Source: Candidatus Kuenenbacteria bacterium CG10_big_fil_rev_8_21_14_0_10_36_11
GTDB taxonomy: Bacteria > Patescibacteriota > Patescibacteriia > UBA2196
Assembly (NCBI GenBank): GCA_002778535.1
Contig: PFBP01000056.1
Span: forward strand, 1-9,991
Length of the DNA: 9,991 nt
Reading direction: 5' to 3'
Part shown: in pieces, positions 4,419-9,991 of the stretch
How positions within the stretch are numbered: position 1 is the first letter of the stretch
Layout of the letters: each line of letters starts with the position of its first letter
Notes under the pieces: model-generated
The model's input: only the letters and a program-made list of their open reading frames with translations
What the model was told of the DNA's origin: nothing
Databases searched by the model: none
Position numbers and translations under genes: made by a program

Positions 4419-5336
4419 TTACACTTTTAAATACTTTCCAATCGCGATAAAGCTAGAAATTGTATTTAAGATAATTATGATGATTAGTTCAAACCCAAAA
4501 ATATACAAAAAGTGGCTGACCAGATAATTAATCAAATTAAAATTGATGTCAATAAAAAAAGCAAAAAGAAATGGCTGGAGAAAACCAGCTGCTAAATAAA
4601 ATAAAAGCCAGAAAATTATGTTGCCAAGAAGTGCGTAAATAATGCCTTCTAATAAAAATGGAGCGCGGATAAACCAATTGCTAGCGCCTACTAATTTCAT
4701 AATGCCAATTTCTTCTTTGTGCGTGTAAATGCCAATGCGGATCGTATTAAACACAACTAAAAGTGAAATAATGGCAAAAATTATGCTGATAATTAAACCA
4801 AGCCTTTGGACTTTTTGACTGATTGCCTCCAGTCTTTCAATCACTAATTTATTATCATCATAATCAATTTCTTCGGCCAGTTGATCAATTTTATCCTGTT
4901 TCAGTTGTGATAAAATCTGTTGATATAAATTAACATCATGGGCTTTGACTGTCAAGGTGGGGCCTAATGGATTGGCATCTAATTCCTGAAGAGCTTTTTG
5001 GATCAGCGGGTCGTTTTTATGATTATTTTTAAATTTTTCCAAAGCTTCGCTGGCCGTGATAAGTTCTACTTCTTTAACATTGGTATAGGCGCTGATTTTT
5101 TCTTTAAGCGGATTGACCGTGCTCTCGTTGGTTGAGTTTTTAAAATAGATGGAAATATCAACTTTATTTTTAATAGTTAAAATCGCTTGGCTTACGCCGG
5201 CGTTAATGACAATGAGCGAAGTTAAAGAAAATAGGGTGAGAATGATAATAGTAATGGTTATGATTGATAACCAGATATTGCGGTAAAAATTTTGCAGAGC
5301 AAAACGGATAATGCGGGTGAGAGAAATAAGAAACAT
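4419..5336 (-). CDS. ftsX: Cell division permease FtsX
   Basis: FtsX is the membrane half of the FtsEX complex, which looks like an ABC transporter but relays ATP hydrolysis to peptidoglycan hydrolases at the division septum. The 305 residues show the expected layout: cytoplasmic start, membrane segment about 21-45, an extracytoplasmic domain about 46-178, then membrane segments at about 179-203, 223-252 and 272-299. The cytoplasmic loop EEIGIMKLVGAS (209-220) is a typical FtsX motif. I start at the ATG at 5336, 13 nt after the ftsE stop, giving MFLISLTRIIRFALQN. A longer frame from 5396 would overlap ftsE and adds an atypical N-terminus. No Shine-Dalgarno site is seen. It is clearly co-transcribed with ftsE. 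Confidence 0.95.
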   Translation of the reverse strand: MFLISLTRIIRFALQNFYRNIWLSIITITIIILTLFSLTSLIVINAGVSQAILTIKNKVDISIYFKNSTNESTVNPLKEKISAYTNVKEVELITASEALEKFKNNHKNDPLIQKALQELDANPLGPTLTVKAHDVNLYQQILSQLKQDKIDQLAEEIDYDDNKLVIERLEAISQKVQRLGLIISIIFAIISLLVVFNTIRIGIYTHKEEIGIMKLVGASNWFIRAPFLLEGIIYALLGNIIFWLLFYLAAGFLQPFLFAFFIDINFNLINYLVSHFLYIFGFELIIIIILNTISSFIAIGKYLKV

Positions 5337-5349
5337 AATATTTTTAATT

Positions 5350-6030
5350 TTACAAAAAGTATCTTCCTTTTTCCTGATCAGCGATGACAATGCCATGATC
5401 TAAAGTAATCACTCTTTTTTTTAAAGAATTAACAATATCGCGGTTGTGTGTCACCAATAGGACGGTAGTGCCAAATTCATTTATTTTTTGCAAAATATCA
5501 ATAATTTCGCGCGTGTTAACAGCGTCCAAATTTCCAGTTGGTTCATCAGCGATTAAAATTTTTGGCCGATGCACTAAGGCTCTTGCAATAGAAATTCTTT
5601 GTTGTTCTCCACCAGATAATTGAGCAGGATAACGTATGGCTTTATCTTCCAGTCCGACTATTTTTAAAACTTGAGGCACAATTTTTTGAATGCGGCTGTT
5701 TTCAGAACCGGAAACTTCCAAAGCAAAAGCAATATTTTCAAAAGCTGTTTTTTTAGGCAATAATTTAAAATCCTGCCAGACCACGCCGATTTGGCGGCGG
5801 AGTAGTGGCACATGCCGCCTTGGAATATGCGTAATATCCCAGCCGCCGACAATAATCCGGCCAGCAGAAACTTTTTCTTCGGCAATTAAAAGACGGACAG
5901 CCGTGGTTTTGCCAGTGCCTGATTGGCCGACTAAAAAAATAAACTCGCCTGGCTTAATGTGAAAGGTGGCGTTTTTCAGAGCATGCACATTGGGCGGATA
6001 AGTTTTGGAAACATTGCGGAATTGAATCAT
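5350..6030 (-). CDS. ftsE: Cell division ATP-binding protein FtsE
   Basis: FtsE is the cytoplasmic ATPase of the FtsEX division complex and partner of the next gene. The 226-residue protein contains Walker A GQSGTGKTT (35-43), Q loop WQDFKLL (Gln86), the ABC signature LSGGEQQRISIARAL (138-152), Walker B ILIADEP (158-164, with Asp162 and Glu163), a D-loop GNLD and the switch histidine (His195, VTHNRD). All catalytic residues are present. The start is the ATG at 6030, giving MIQFRNVSKTYP, as expected for FtsE. An ATG at 6045 would add five residues but lies inside a dispersed repeat. No Shine-Dalgarno site. Transcription probably continues from the upstream RlpA-like gene. Confidence 0.95.
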   Translation of the reverse strand: MIQFRNVSKTYPPNVHALKNATFHIKPGEFIFLVGQSGTGKTTAVRLLIAEEKVSAGRIIVGGWDITHIPRRHVPLLRRQIGVVWQDFKLLPKKTAFENIAFALEVSGSENSRIQKIVPQVLKIVGLEDKAIRYPAQLSGGEQQRISIARALVHRPKILIADEPTGNLDAVNTREIIDILQKINEFGTTVLLVTHNRDIVNSLKKRVITLDHGIVIADQEKGRYFL

Positions 6031-6040
6031 AATTTTTTTT

Positions 6041-6091
6041 GTCATTCCCGCCCAGTATTGCAGTACGGGGTAAACTCCAGCGGGAATCCCA
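6041..6091. repeat. Dispersed palindromic repeat (ATTCCCGC/GCGGGAAT)
   Basis: Perfect 8-bp arms ATTCCCGC (6044-6051) and GCGGGAAT (6080-6087) flank a GC-richer core that partly pairs (CCC.GTA/TAC.GGG). Its base composition differs from the neighbouring A/T-rich sequence. From memory this resembles dispersed repeats with GGAGTTTACCCCG cores in related genomes. It lies between the RlpA-like stop and the ftsE start. Confidence 0.65.
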
Positions 6092-6095
6092 GCGT

Positions 6096-6929
6096 TTACA
6101 GTTTTATAAGTGTCACCCTGACGCCCACCACCCCCCCGCCTGGATTGCCAATAGCTTTAAAAGCGGTTTTAGTTAAATCAACAATGCGGTTATCAACATA
6201 AGGACCAGTTGAAACTATTTTAATTTTAACACATTTATTCAAATTATCTAAACGGCAGACCATTACTTTGGTGCCAATTGGATATTTATTAGAAGCGCCG
6301 TTGTATTTGGAACTGGGCGTCAGCGCATCAGGATACCATGACGCCCATGCTTCAAATTGATTTTTGACAATAAACATAGCCACGATGTTTTGCGTTATAA
6401 AAGTTTTAGCGCGCACAGAATTGCGATTGATGTCACCCACAGATTCCCGTTCTAATGGCTGCCAGACATTATTTTCTTTATTCCAGTAATGCATAATTTT
6501 TCTCTCCATCATAGTATTGTCAAACATGTCTTTTAAAATTTCTGTTTTTAGATCAATGGCCAAAGGCAAGTTAAATGGCAAAAGTTCTGCGGCAGAAGAA
6601 ATCTGATATTCATAAGCAAGCGATATTCTTTCTAAATTATTTTCTTTGCCATTAAGATCAACTGTTTTGCCAATTGGAATATCATTAAAATTAAGTTCGC
6701 GCAAAGTCAAAGTTAAATTTTGTTCGCTCGCGCCTTGTCTAAAATTTATGGAAAAATTTTCTTGGCCGTTTTTTAAAAAATAATCCTGAGTCATTGAATT
6801 ATCAATGGCGTATTGCGACTCAAAACGATAAGCAGGAACAGATAACTCTTCTGCAGAAACTGAAAAAGGAGAGATAAGGAATAAGGCAATAAAGGAATAA
6901 AGGAATAGAGATTTTTTTGTTATTGACAT
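6096..6929 (-). CDS. Secreted RlpA-like double-psi beta-barrel protein
   Basis: A signal peptide (KK, hydrophobic 7-20, SVSA; cleavage about 26/27) exports this 277-residue protein. Residues 27-190 form an unrecognised, probably beta-rich extracytoplasmic domain. Residues 193-277 match the double-psi beta-barrel of RlpA lytic transglycosylases: ASWYPDALTPSSKYN, then YPIGTKV, TGPYVDNRIVDLTKTAF, and a C-terminal VGVRVTLIKL. The two residues known as catalytic in RlpA appear changed: the histidine of the AHKTLPFGT segment aligns with Asn214, and the aspartate of NDRGPF with Ser240 (IVSTGPY). It may therefore bind peptidoglycan without cleaving it. Two cysteines (225 and 233) could pair. It sits just upstream of ftsEX, supporting a role at the division site or cell wall. 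The start is the only sensible ATG; no Shine-Dalgarno site is visible. Confidence 0.85.
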   Translation of the reverse strand: MSITKKSLFLYSFIALFLISPFSVSAEELSVPAYRFESQYAIDNSMTQDYFLKNGQENFSINFRQGASEQNLTLTLRELNFNDIPIGKTVDLNGKENNLERISLAYEYQISSAAELLPFNLPLAIDLKTEILKDMFDNTMMERKIMHYWNKENNVWQPLERESVGDINRNSVRAKTFITQNIVAMFIVKNQFEAWASWYPDALTPSSKYNGASNKYPIGTKVMVCRLDNLNKCVKIKIVSTGPYVDNRIVDLTKTAFKAIGNPGGGVVGVRVTLIKL

Positions 6930-6951
6930 AAAATTGTATTTTTTTTAAATT

Positions 6952-7024
6952 AGCCGACTGTCGGAATCGAACCGACGACCTATGGTTTACGATACCATCG
7001 CTCTACCAATTGAGCTAAGTCGGC
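6952..7024 (-). tRNA. tRNA-Thr(CGT)
   Basis: Minus-strand cloverleaf: acceptor GCCGACT/AGTCGGC, D arm GCTC/GAGC, anticodon stem ATGGT/ACCAT, loop ATCGTAA (anticodon CGT), T arm GTCGG-TTCGATT-CCGAC, discriminator T. CCA is not encoded. It reads ACG and is separated by only 5 bp from tRNA-Gly and by 22 bp from the RlpA-like gene. Confidence 0.96.
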
Positions 7025-7029
7025 CTATT

Positions 7030-7101
7030 AGCGGGTAACGGGAATCGAACCCGTATTTTATCCTTGGGAAGGACACATAATAGCCATTATACGATACCCG
7101 C
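7030..7101 (-). tRNA. tRNA-Gly(CCC)
   Basis: Minus-strand cloverleaf: acceptor GCGGGTA/TACCCGC, anticodon stem TGTCC/GGATA, loop TTCCCAA (anticodon CCC), T arm ACGGG-TTCGATT-CCCGT, discriminator T as in other bacterial tRNA-Gly. CCA is not encoded. Its 5' end lies 5 nt after the stop codon of the FtsB/DivIC-like gene. Confidence 0.95.
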
Positions 7102-7106
7102 GTGAA

Positions 7107-7490
7107 TTATTCAAAAAAATATTTTATCCAGAGCCGCCAATTGCTAAGATTATTTTTTTCATTTTCATTTCCCCAATCTTCTGAATTATTTTCCTGCGGC
7201 ACGACCACAACTTTTTCGCCTGGTTTTATCATATTTAATTTTTCCCGAGCTTCTTTATCCACAAATTCTGATGAGGAAAAATATTTTATTAGTCCCGCCA
7301 GTTCCCCGTTTTCTTTTTCAATCGCCTGAATTTTTTGGCTAAGTTTAGCCGTGCTATCGCTGACAATTTCTTCCCGTCCGGAATTTTTAACAATGGCATA
7401 AGTAATTAGAATTAGAATAAAAAATAACCCTAACAAAGTTATGCGCGAAGATATAATTTTTTTGACTTTTGGCTGATTGTAACGAGTCAT
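7107..7490 (-). CDS. FtsB/DivIC-like septum formation initiator
   Basis: This 127-residue bitopic membrane protein matches the FtsB/DivIC family, which bridges divisome proteins with FtsL and FtsQ/DivIB and helps activate septal wall synthesis. Visible are a basic cytoplasmic tail (1-15), a single membrane segment (about 16-34), an extracytoplasmic coiled coil (about 42-70), and the family's C-terminal motif SEFVDKEAREKLNMIKPGEKVVVVP (split as SEFVDKEAREKL and NMIKPGEKVVVVP). A polar tail ending WRLWIKYFFE is extra. A Shine-Dalgarno site (GAGG, 9 nt before the ATG) lies at the end of the upstream gene, 6 bp away, so the genes are co-transcribed and possibly translationally coupled. The family alone does not separate FtsB from DivIC or FtsL, so I give no symbol. 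Confidence 0.88.
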   Translation of the reverse strand: MTRYNQPKVKKIISSRITLLGLFFILILITYAIVKNSGREEIVSDSTAKLSQKIQAIEKENGELAGLIKYFSSSEFVDKEAREKLNMIKPGEKVVVVPQENNSEDWGNENEKNNLSNWRLWIKYFFE

Positions 7491-7496
7491 AATTTT

Positions 7497-8159
7497 TTAC
7501 CTCAAAAATTCTAAATCATTTTCATCCTTATTGCTGCTTTTTTCAGAATGCAAACTGTTAAGCAATCTCTCAATCCCCTCTTGCCCAATATCATTTTTTA
7601 TTTTCATTAAAATTTGCTGGTAAGTTTCAGAAGCGACTGAACGATCTTTTTTTATTCGCATTTCTTCTTCGGCTAATTTTTTTAAATCTAAAATTATATT
7701 TTGAACTTTTTCCGGGCTGGAAACGCCTTTGATAATCAGACTTGGTTCTTGCCCTGCTGATTTTAATTTAATTTCTAAGTTGCCGGCGCGCGAAATCATT
7801 GGCAAAATGCCTTTGATTTTATAGCTGACTTCGCTGATGTTCATAAAATCAGTTTCTTTAACAGTTCTTTCCAGGGTTTTATTCTGGGAAAAATCAATTA
7901 ATCTTTCGGTCGTAATAATCAGGCAGTTAAAATATGATAAAGCCAAAAGTTTAAAAAGATAAAATAGAGCCAGAGCTAAAAGCAAGGCGAGAATAATTTG
8001 GCCTATCTCACCCCAAGCAATCAGAGGAAACATGAAGAAAAAAGGAATGAAAAATAAAATAAAAGCCAGAACTATTTTTGGCAGATAAGTTAGCCAGTTT
8101 CTTCTGATAATGGCAATAATCTGTTCATTATCACGGAGGTTTTTGGAATAGAAGGACAT
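7497..8159 (-). CDS. Membrane protein with bacterial PH (bPH2-type) domain
   Basis: The 220-residue protein has an amphipathic N-terminus (NEQIIAIIRRNW), two membrane segments in a hairpin (about 26-49 and 52-77), then a cytoplasmic PH-like beta domain (about 78-160). The start of that domain, CLIITTERLIDFSQ, and the following ISEVSYKIKGILPMI are typical of YdbT/DUF304-type bPH2 proteins. The C-terminal 60 residues are charged and helical. The function of such proteins is poorly known; assembly roles at the membrane have been suggested. It starts 4 nt after the stop of the small membrane peptide and ends 6 nt before the FtsB/DivIC-like gene, placing it inside the division-related operon. Ribosome binding site weak. 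Confidence 0.8.
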   Translation of the reverse strand: MSFYSKNLRDNEQIIAIIRRNWLTYLPKIVLAFILFFIPFFFMFPLIAWGEIGQIILALLLALALFYLFKLLALSYFNCLIITTERLIDFSQNKTLERTVKETDFMNISEVSYKIKGILPMISRAGNLEIKLKSAGQEPSLIIKGVSSPEKVQNIILDLKKLAEEEMRIKKDRSVASETYQQILMKIKNDIGQEGIERLLNSLHSEKSSNKDENDLEFLR

Positions 8160-8163
8160 AATT

Positions 8164-8250
8164 TTATACCGCTACCCAAGCCAGCATGCTTAAGATGACA
8201 AAAAACGAAACAATTATCCAGAATAGTTTAATAAGTTTTCTTTTTTGCAT
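8164..8250 (-). CDS. Small single-pass membrane peptide, 28 residues
   Basis: From the ATG at 8250 a 28-codon frame starts MQKRKLIKLFW, continues with a hydrophobic stretch IIVSFFVILSML, and ends AWVAV and TAA. The layout is a basic N-terminus followed by one membrane segment, with the N-terminus probably in the cytoplasm. It fits exactly between lepA (19 nt after its stop) and the PH-domain gene (4 nt before its start), which is operon-like spacing and argues for a real gene. No strong Shine-Dalgarno site is seen. It is too short for homology-based naming and the function is unknown. Confidence 0.6.
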   Translation of the reverse strand: MQKRKLIKLFWIIVSFFVILSMLAWVAV

Positions 8251-8269
8251 ATTTTTATTTTACCATTTT

Positions 8270-9991
8270 TTATCTTTTTAAAACAGCCAGATATGCTTCG
8301 GTTGGAATATCAACCCGACCCCGGCCAAGAGCCTTCATTTTTTTCTTGCCCTTTTTTTGTTTTTCCAAAAGTTTCATTTTACGCGTCACATCGCCGCCAT
8401 AAAGATAACCAGTGACATCTTTGCGCAAAGGCGCAATTCTTTCCGAAGCAATCACTTTGCCGCCCTTGTTTTTATTTTGTATTTGATAACCAAGCACAGC
8501 CTGGATTTTTATTTCAAACATAGCTCGCGCTAAAACATTTTTTAATGATTCCACAATTTTTCTAGCCACCCGGTAAGCCTCATCTTTATAAACCATTAAA
8601 GAAAGCGAGTCCACTAATTCTTCTGCCACTAAAATATCAAGCCGTTCAACTTCGCAGGCCCTGTAACCAATAATTTCATAATTTAAAGATCCATAGCCAG
8701 AAGAAGCACTTTTTAATTTATCATAAAAATTAGTTAAAATAGAACTCAAAGGCATTTCATAATGCAGAATAATTCTATCTGAATCATTAGAAAAATAATC
8801 AGTGGTTAAATAAATTCCTCTTTTTTCAGTCATGAGTGACATTAGCCCGCCTAAAAATTCTTTGGGCGTGATAATGTCAACCCTTACCCATGGTTCAAGA
8901 ATTTCTATAATTTCATTCTGATTAGGCAGTTCCTGAGGCGAGTGGATAATAATGTTTTCGCCATTTTTTGATTTTACCTGGTAAGCGACGCTCGGAGTTG
9001 TCACTATTAAATCTAATTCATGTTCCCTTTTTAATCTTTCCTGAATAATTTCCAAATGCAAAAGTCCTAAAAAACCGCAGCGAAATCCTGGGCCAAGCAC
9101 CGGAGAATTTTCCGGCTCAAAAAATAAAGACGCGTCTGTTAATTTTATTTTTTGCAAGCCCTCGCGCAATTCATAATATTCCACGCCTTCTTTGCAAAAT
9201 ATGCCGGCAAAAACCATAGGTTTAATTTCTTTATAACCCGGCAGGCATAATGATAATTTTTGAGAGATATTTTTTTGATCAATAATTGTGTCTCCTACTT
9301 TGCAGGCTGAAAGGTCTTTTAATCCAGTCACAATATAACCGATTTCTCCGTCTTTAAGTTCGTGACTTTTTATTAACTGGGGTTTAAAATAACCGACTTC
9401 TAAAATTTCACTGGCAACACTGGTGCTGATGAGATGAATTTTATCGCCAGCTTTAATATTGCCATTCATAATTCGCGCATAAGCGACCACGCCCTTGTAG
9501 TCATCATAAACAGAATCAAAAATCAAAGCCTGCAGAGGTTTTTCAAATTTGCCTGCGGGGCTGGGAATTTTTTTAATAATTGTTTCCAGAAGTTCTGCTA
9601 CGCCAAGTCCTGTCTTGCCAGAAACCATTAAAATTTCATTGTTTTCGCATTTTAAAAGATTGACTAATTCTGATTTTAATTCCTCAATTCTGGCTGAGGG
9701 CAAATCAATTTTATTAATGACTGGAATAATTGTTAAATTTTGATCTTTGGCAAGATGATAATTGGCTAAAGTTTGAGCTTGGATGCCTTGGGTGGCGTCA
9801 ACTAAAAGTATAGAGCCTTCCACTGCCGCGAGAGAGCGAGAAACTTCATAGGTAAAATCAACATGGCCTGGTGTGTCAATTAAGTTTAAAACATAGCCAT
9901 TATAATCCATTCTAACAGGCTGTAATTTAATTGTGATGCCCCGTTCTCTTTCCAAATCCATCTGATCTAATAATTGTTCTTTCATTTTTCT
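8270..9991 (-). CDS. lepA: Elongation factor 4 (LepA), N-terminus outside window
   Basis: LepA is a ribosome-binding translational GTPase that resembles EF-G and has been linked to back-translocation and ribosome biogenesis. The frame runs off the window, so about 34 N-terminal residues, including the P loop (usually AHIDHGKST), are missing. The methionine at 9985 is internal, not the start: KMKEQLLDQMDLERERGI matches the family's switch I region. Counted from it, residues show DTPGH (37-41, G3), NKID (91-94, G4), domain II, the EF-G-like domains (SVLG-type PVLGPGFRCGFLGLLHLE) and the LepA-specific C-terminal domain, ending GRGRVDIPTEAYLAVLKR. The stop at 8270 is where the family ends. It is the first visible gene of the operon leading to the division genes. 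Confidence 0.97.
   Translation of the reverse strand, partial: RKMKEQLLDQMDLERERGITIKLQPVRMDYNGYVLNLIDTPGHVDFTYEVSRSLAAVEGSILLVDATQGIQAQTLANYHLAKDQNLTIIPVINKIDLPSARIEELKSELVNLLKCENNEILMVSGKTGLGVAELLETIIKKIPSPAGKFEKPLQALIFDSVYDDYKGVVAYARIMNGNIKAGDKIHLISTSVASEILEVGYFKPQLIKSHELKDGEIGYIVTGLKDLSACKVGDTIIDQKNISQKLSLCLPGYKEIKPMVFAGIFCKEGVEYYELREGLQKIKLTDASLFFEPENSPVLGPGFRCGFLGLLHLEIIQERLKREHELDLIVTTPSVAYQVKSKNGENIIIHSPQELPNQNEIIEILEPWVRVDIITPKEFLGGLMSLMTEKRGIYLTTDYFSNDSDRIILHYEMPLSSILTNFYDKLKSASSGYGSLNYEIIGYRACEVERLDILVAEELVDSLSLMVYKDEAYRVARKIVESLKNVLARAMFEIKIQAVLGYQIQNKNKGGKVIASERIAPLRKDVTGYLYGGDVTRKMKLLEKQKKGKKKMKALGRGRVDIPTEAYLAVLKR

Noticed and set aside
5664..6201. Extra frames inside ftsE and across the ftsE/RlpA-like junction on both strands
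   Set aside because: They lie in other frames of clear genes and have no motifs or ribosome binding sites.

Overview
The window is AT-rich, and almost every gene lies on the minus strand. It looks like part of a chromosome from a Candidate Phyla Radiation (Patescibacteria, perhaps Parcubacteria-like) bacterium. The evidence is compact genes packed almost end to end, weak or absent Shine-Dalgarno sites before most genes, low-complexity A/T spacers, dispersed small palindromic repeats, and the family set lepA, PH-domain membrane protein, FtsB/DivIC-like, RlpA-like, ftsE, ftsX, ychF and ndk. TGA ends ychF exactly where the family normally ends, so UGA is a stop here and the SR1/Gracilibacteria code does not apply. 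The lineage call is inference; no marker gene was compared.

Read in the direction of transcription (right to left), the right two thirds (9991 to 2306) are housekeeping genes. They run: lepA (5' end outside the window), a 28-residue membrane peptide, a PH-domain membrane protein, a FtsB/DivIC-like division protein, tRNA-Gly(CCC), tRNA-Thr(CGT), a secreted double-psi beta-barrel (RlpA-like) protein, ftsE, ftsX, a MITE-like palindromic element, tRNA-Gln(TTG), ychF and ndk. The division and cell-wall genes (FtsB/DivIC-like, RlpA-like, FtsEX) sit together. FtsEX is an ABC-type regulator of peptidoglycan hydrolysis at the septum, so this block probably serves envelope remodelling during division. 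Two tRNAs sit inside the block, with 5 nt on one side and 22 nt on the other separating them from protein genes.

The middle (about 2305 to 1145) has no convincing protein gene but is not empty. A near-ideal sigma70-type promoter (TTGACT, 17 bp, TATAAT) fires just after ndk into a region of many hairpins ending in terminator-like structures. A second extended -10 promoter then starts exactly at the outer base pair of a roughly 220-nt structured RNA, followed by tRNA-Pro(GGG). I could not assign either RNA to a known family; the second resembles 6S RNA in overall topology only.

The left end holds a frameshifted small Xre-type HTH gene behind an inverted repeat, and the first 272 codons of a protein with a nearly identical 44-residue repeat. 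That second gene has a perfect operator-like palindrome around its -10 box. I see no CRISPR array, transposase, restriction system or clear defence system.
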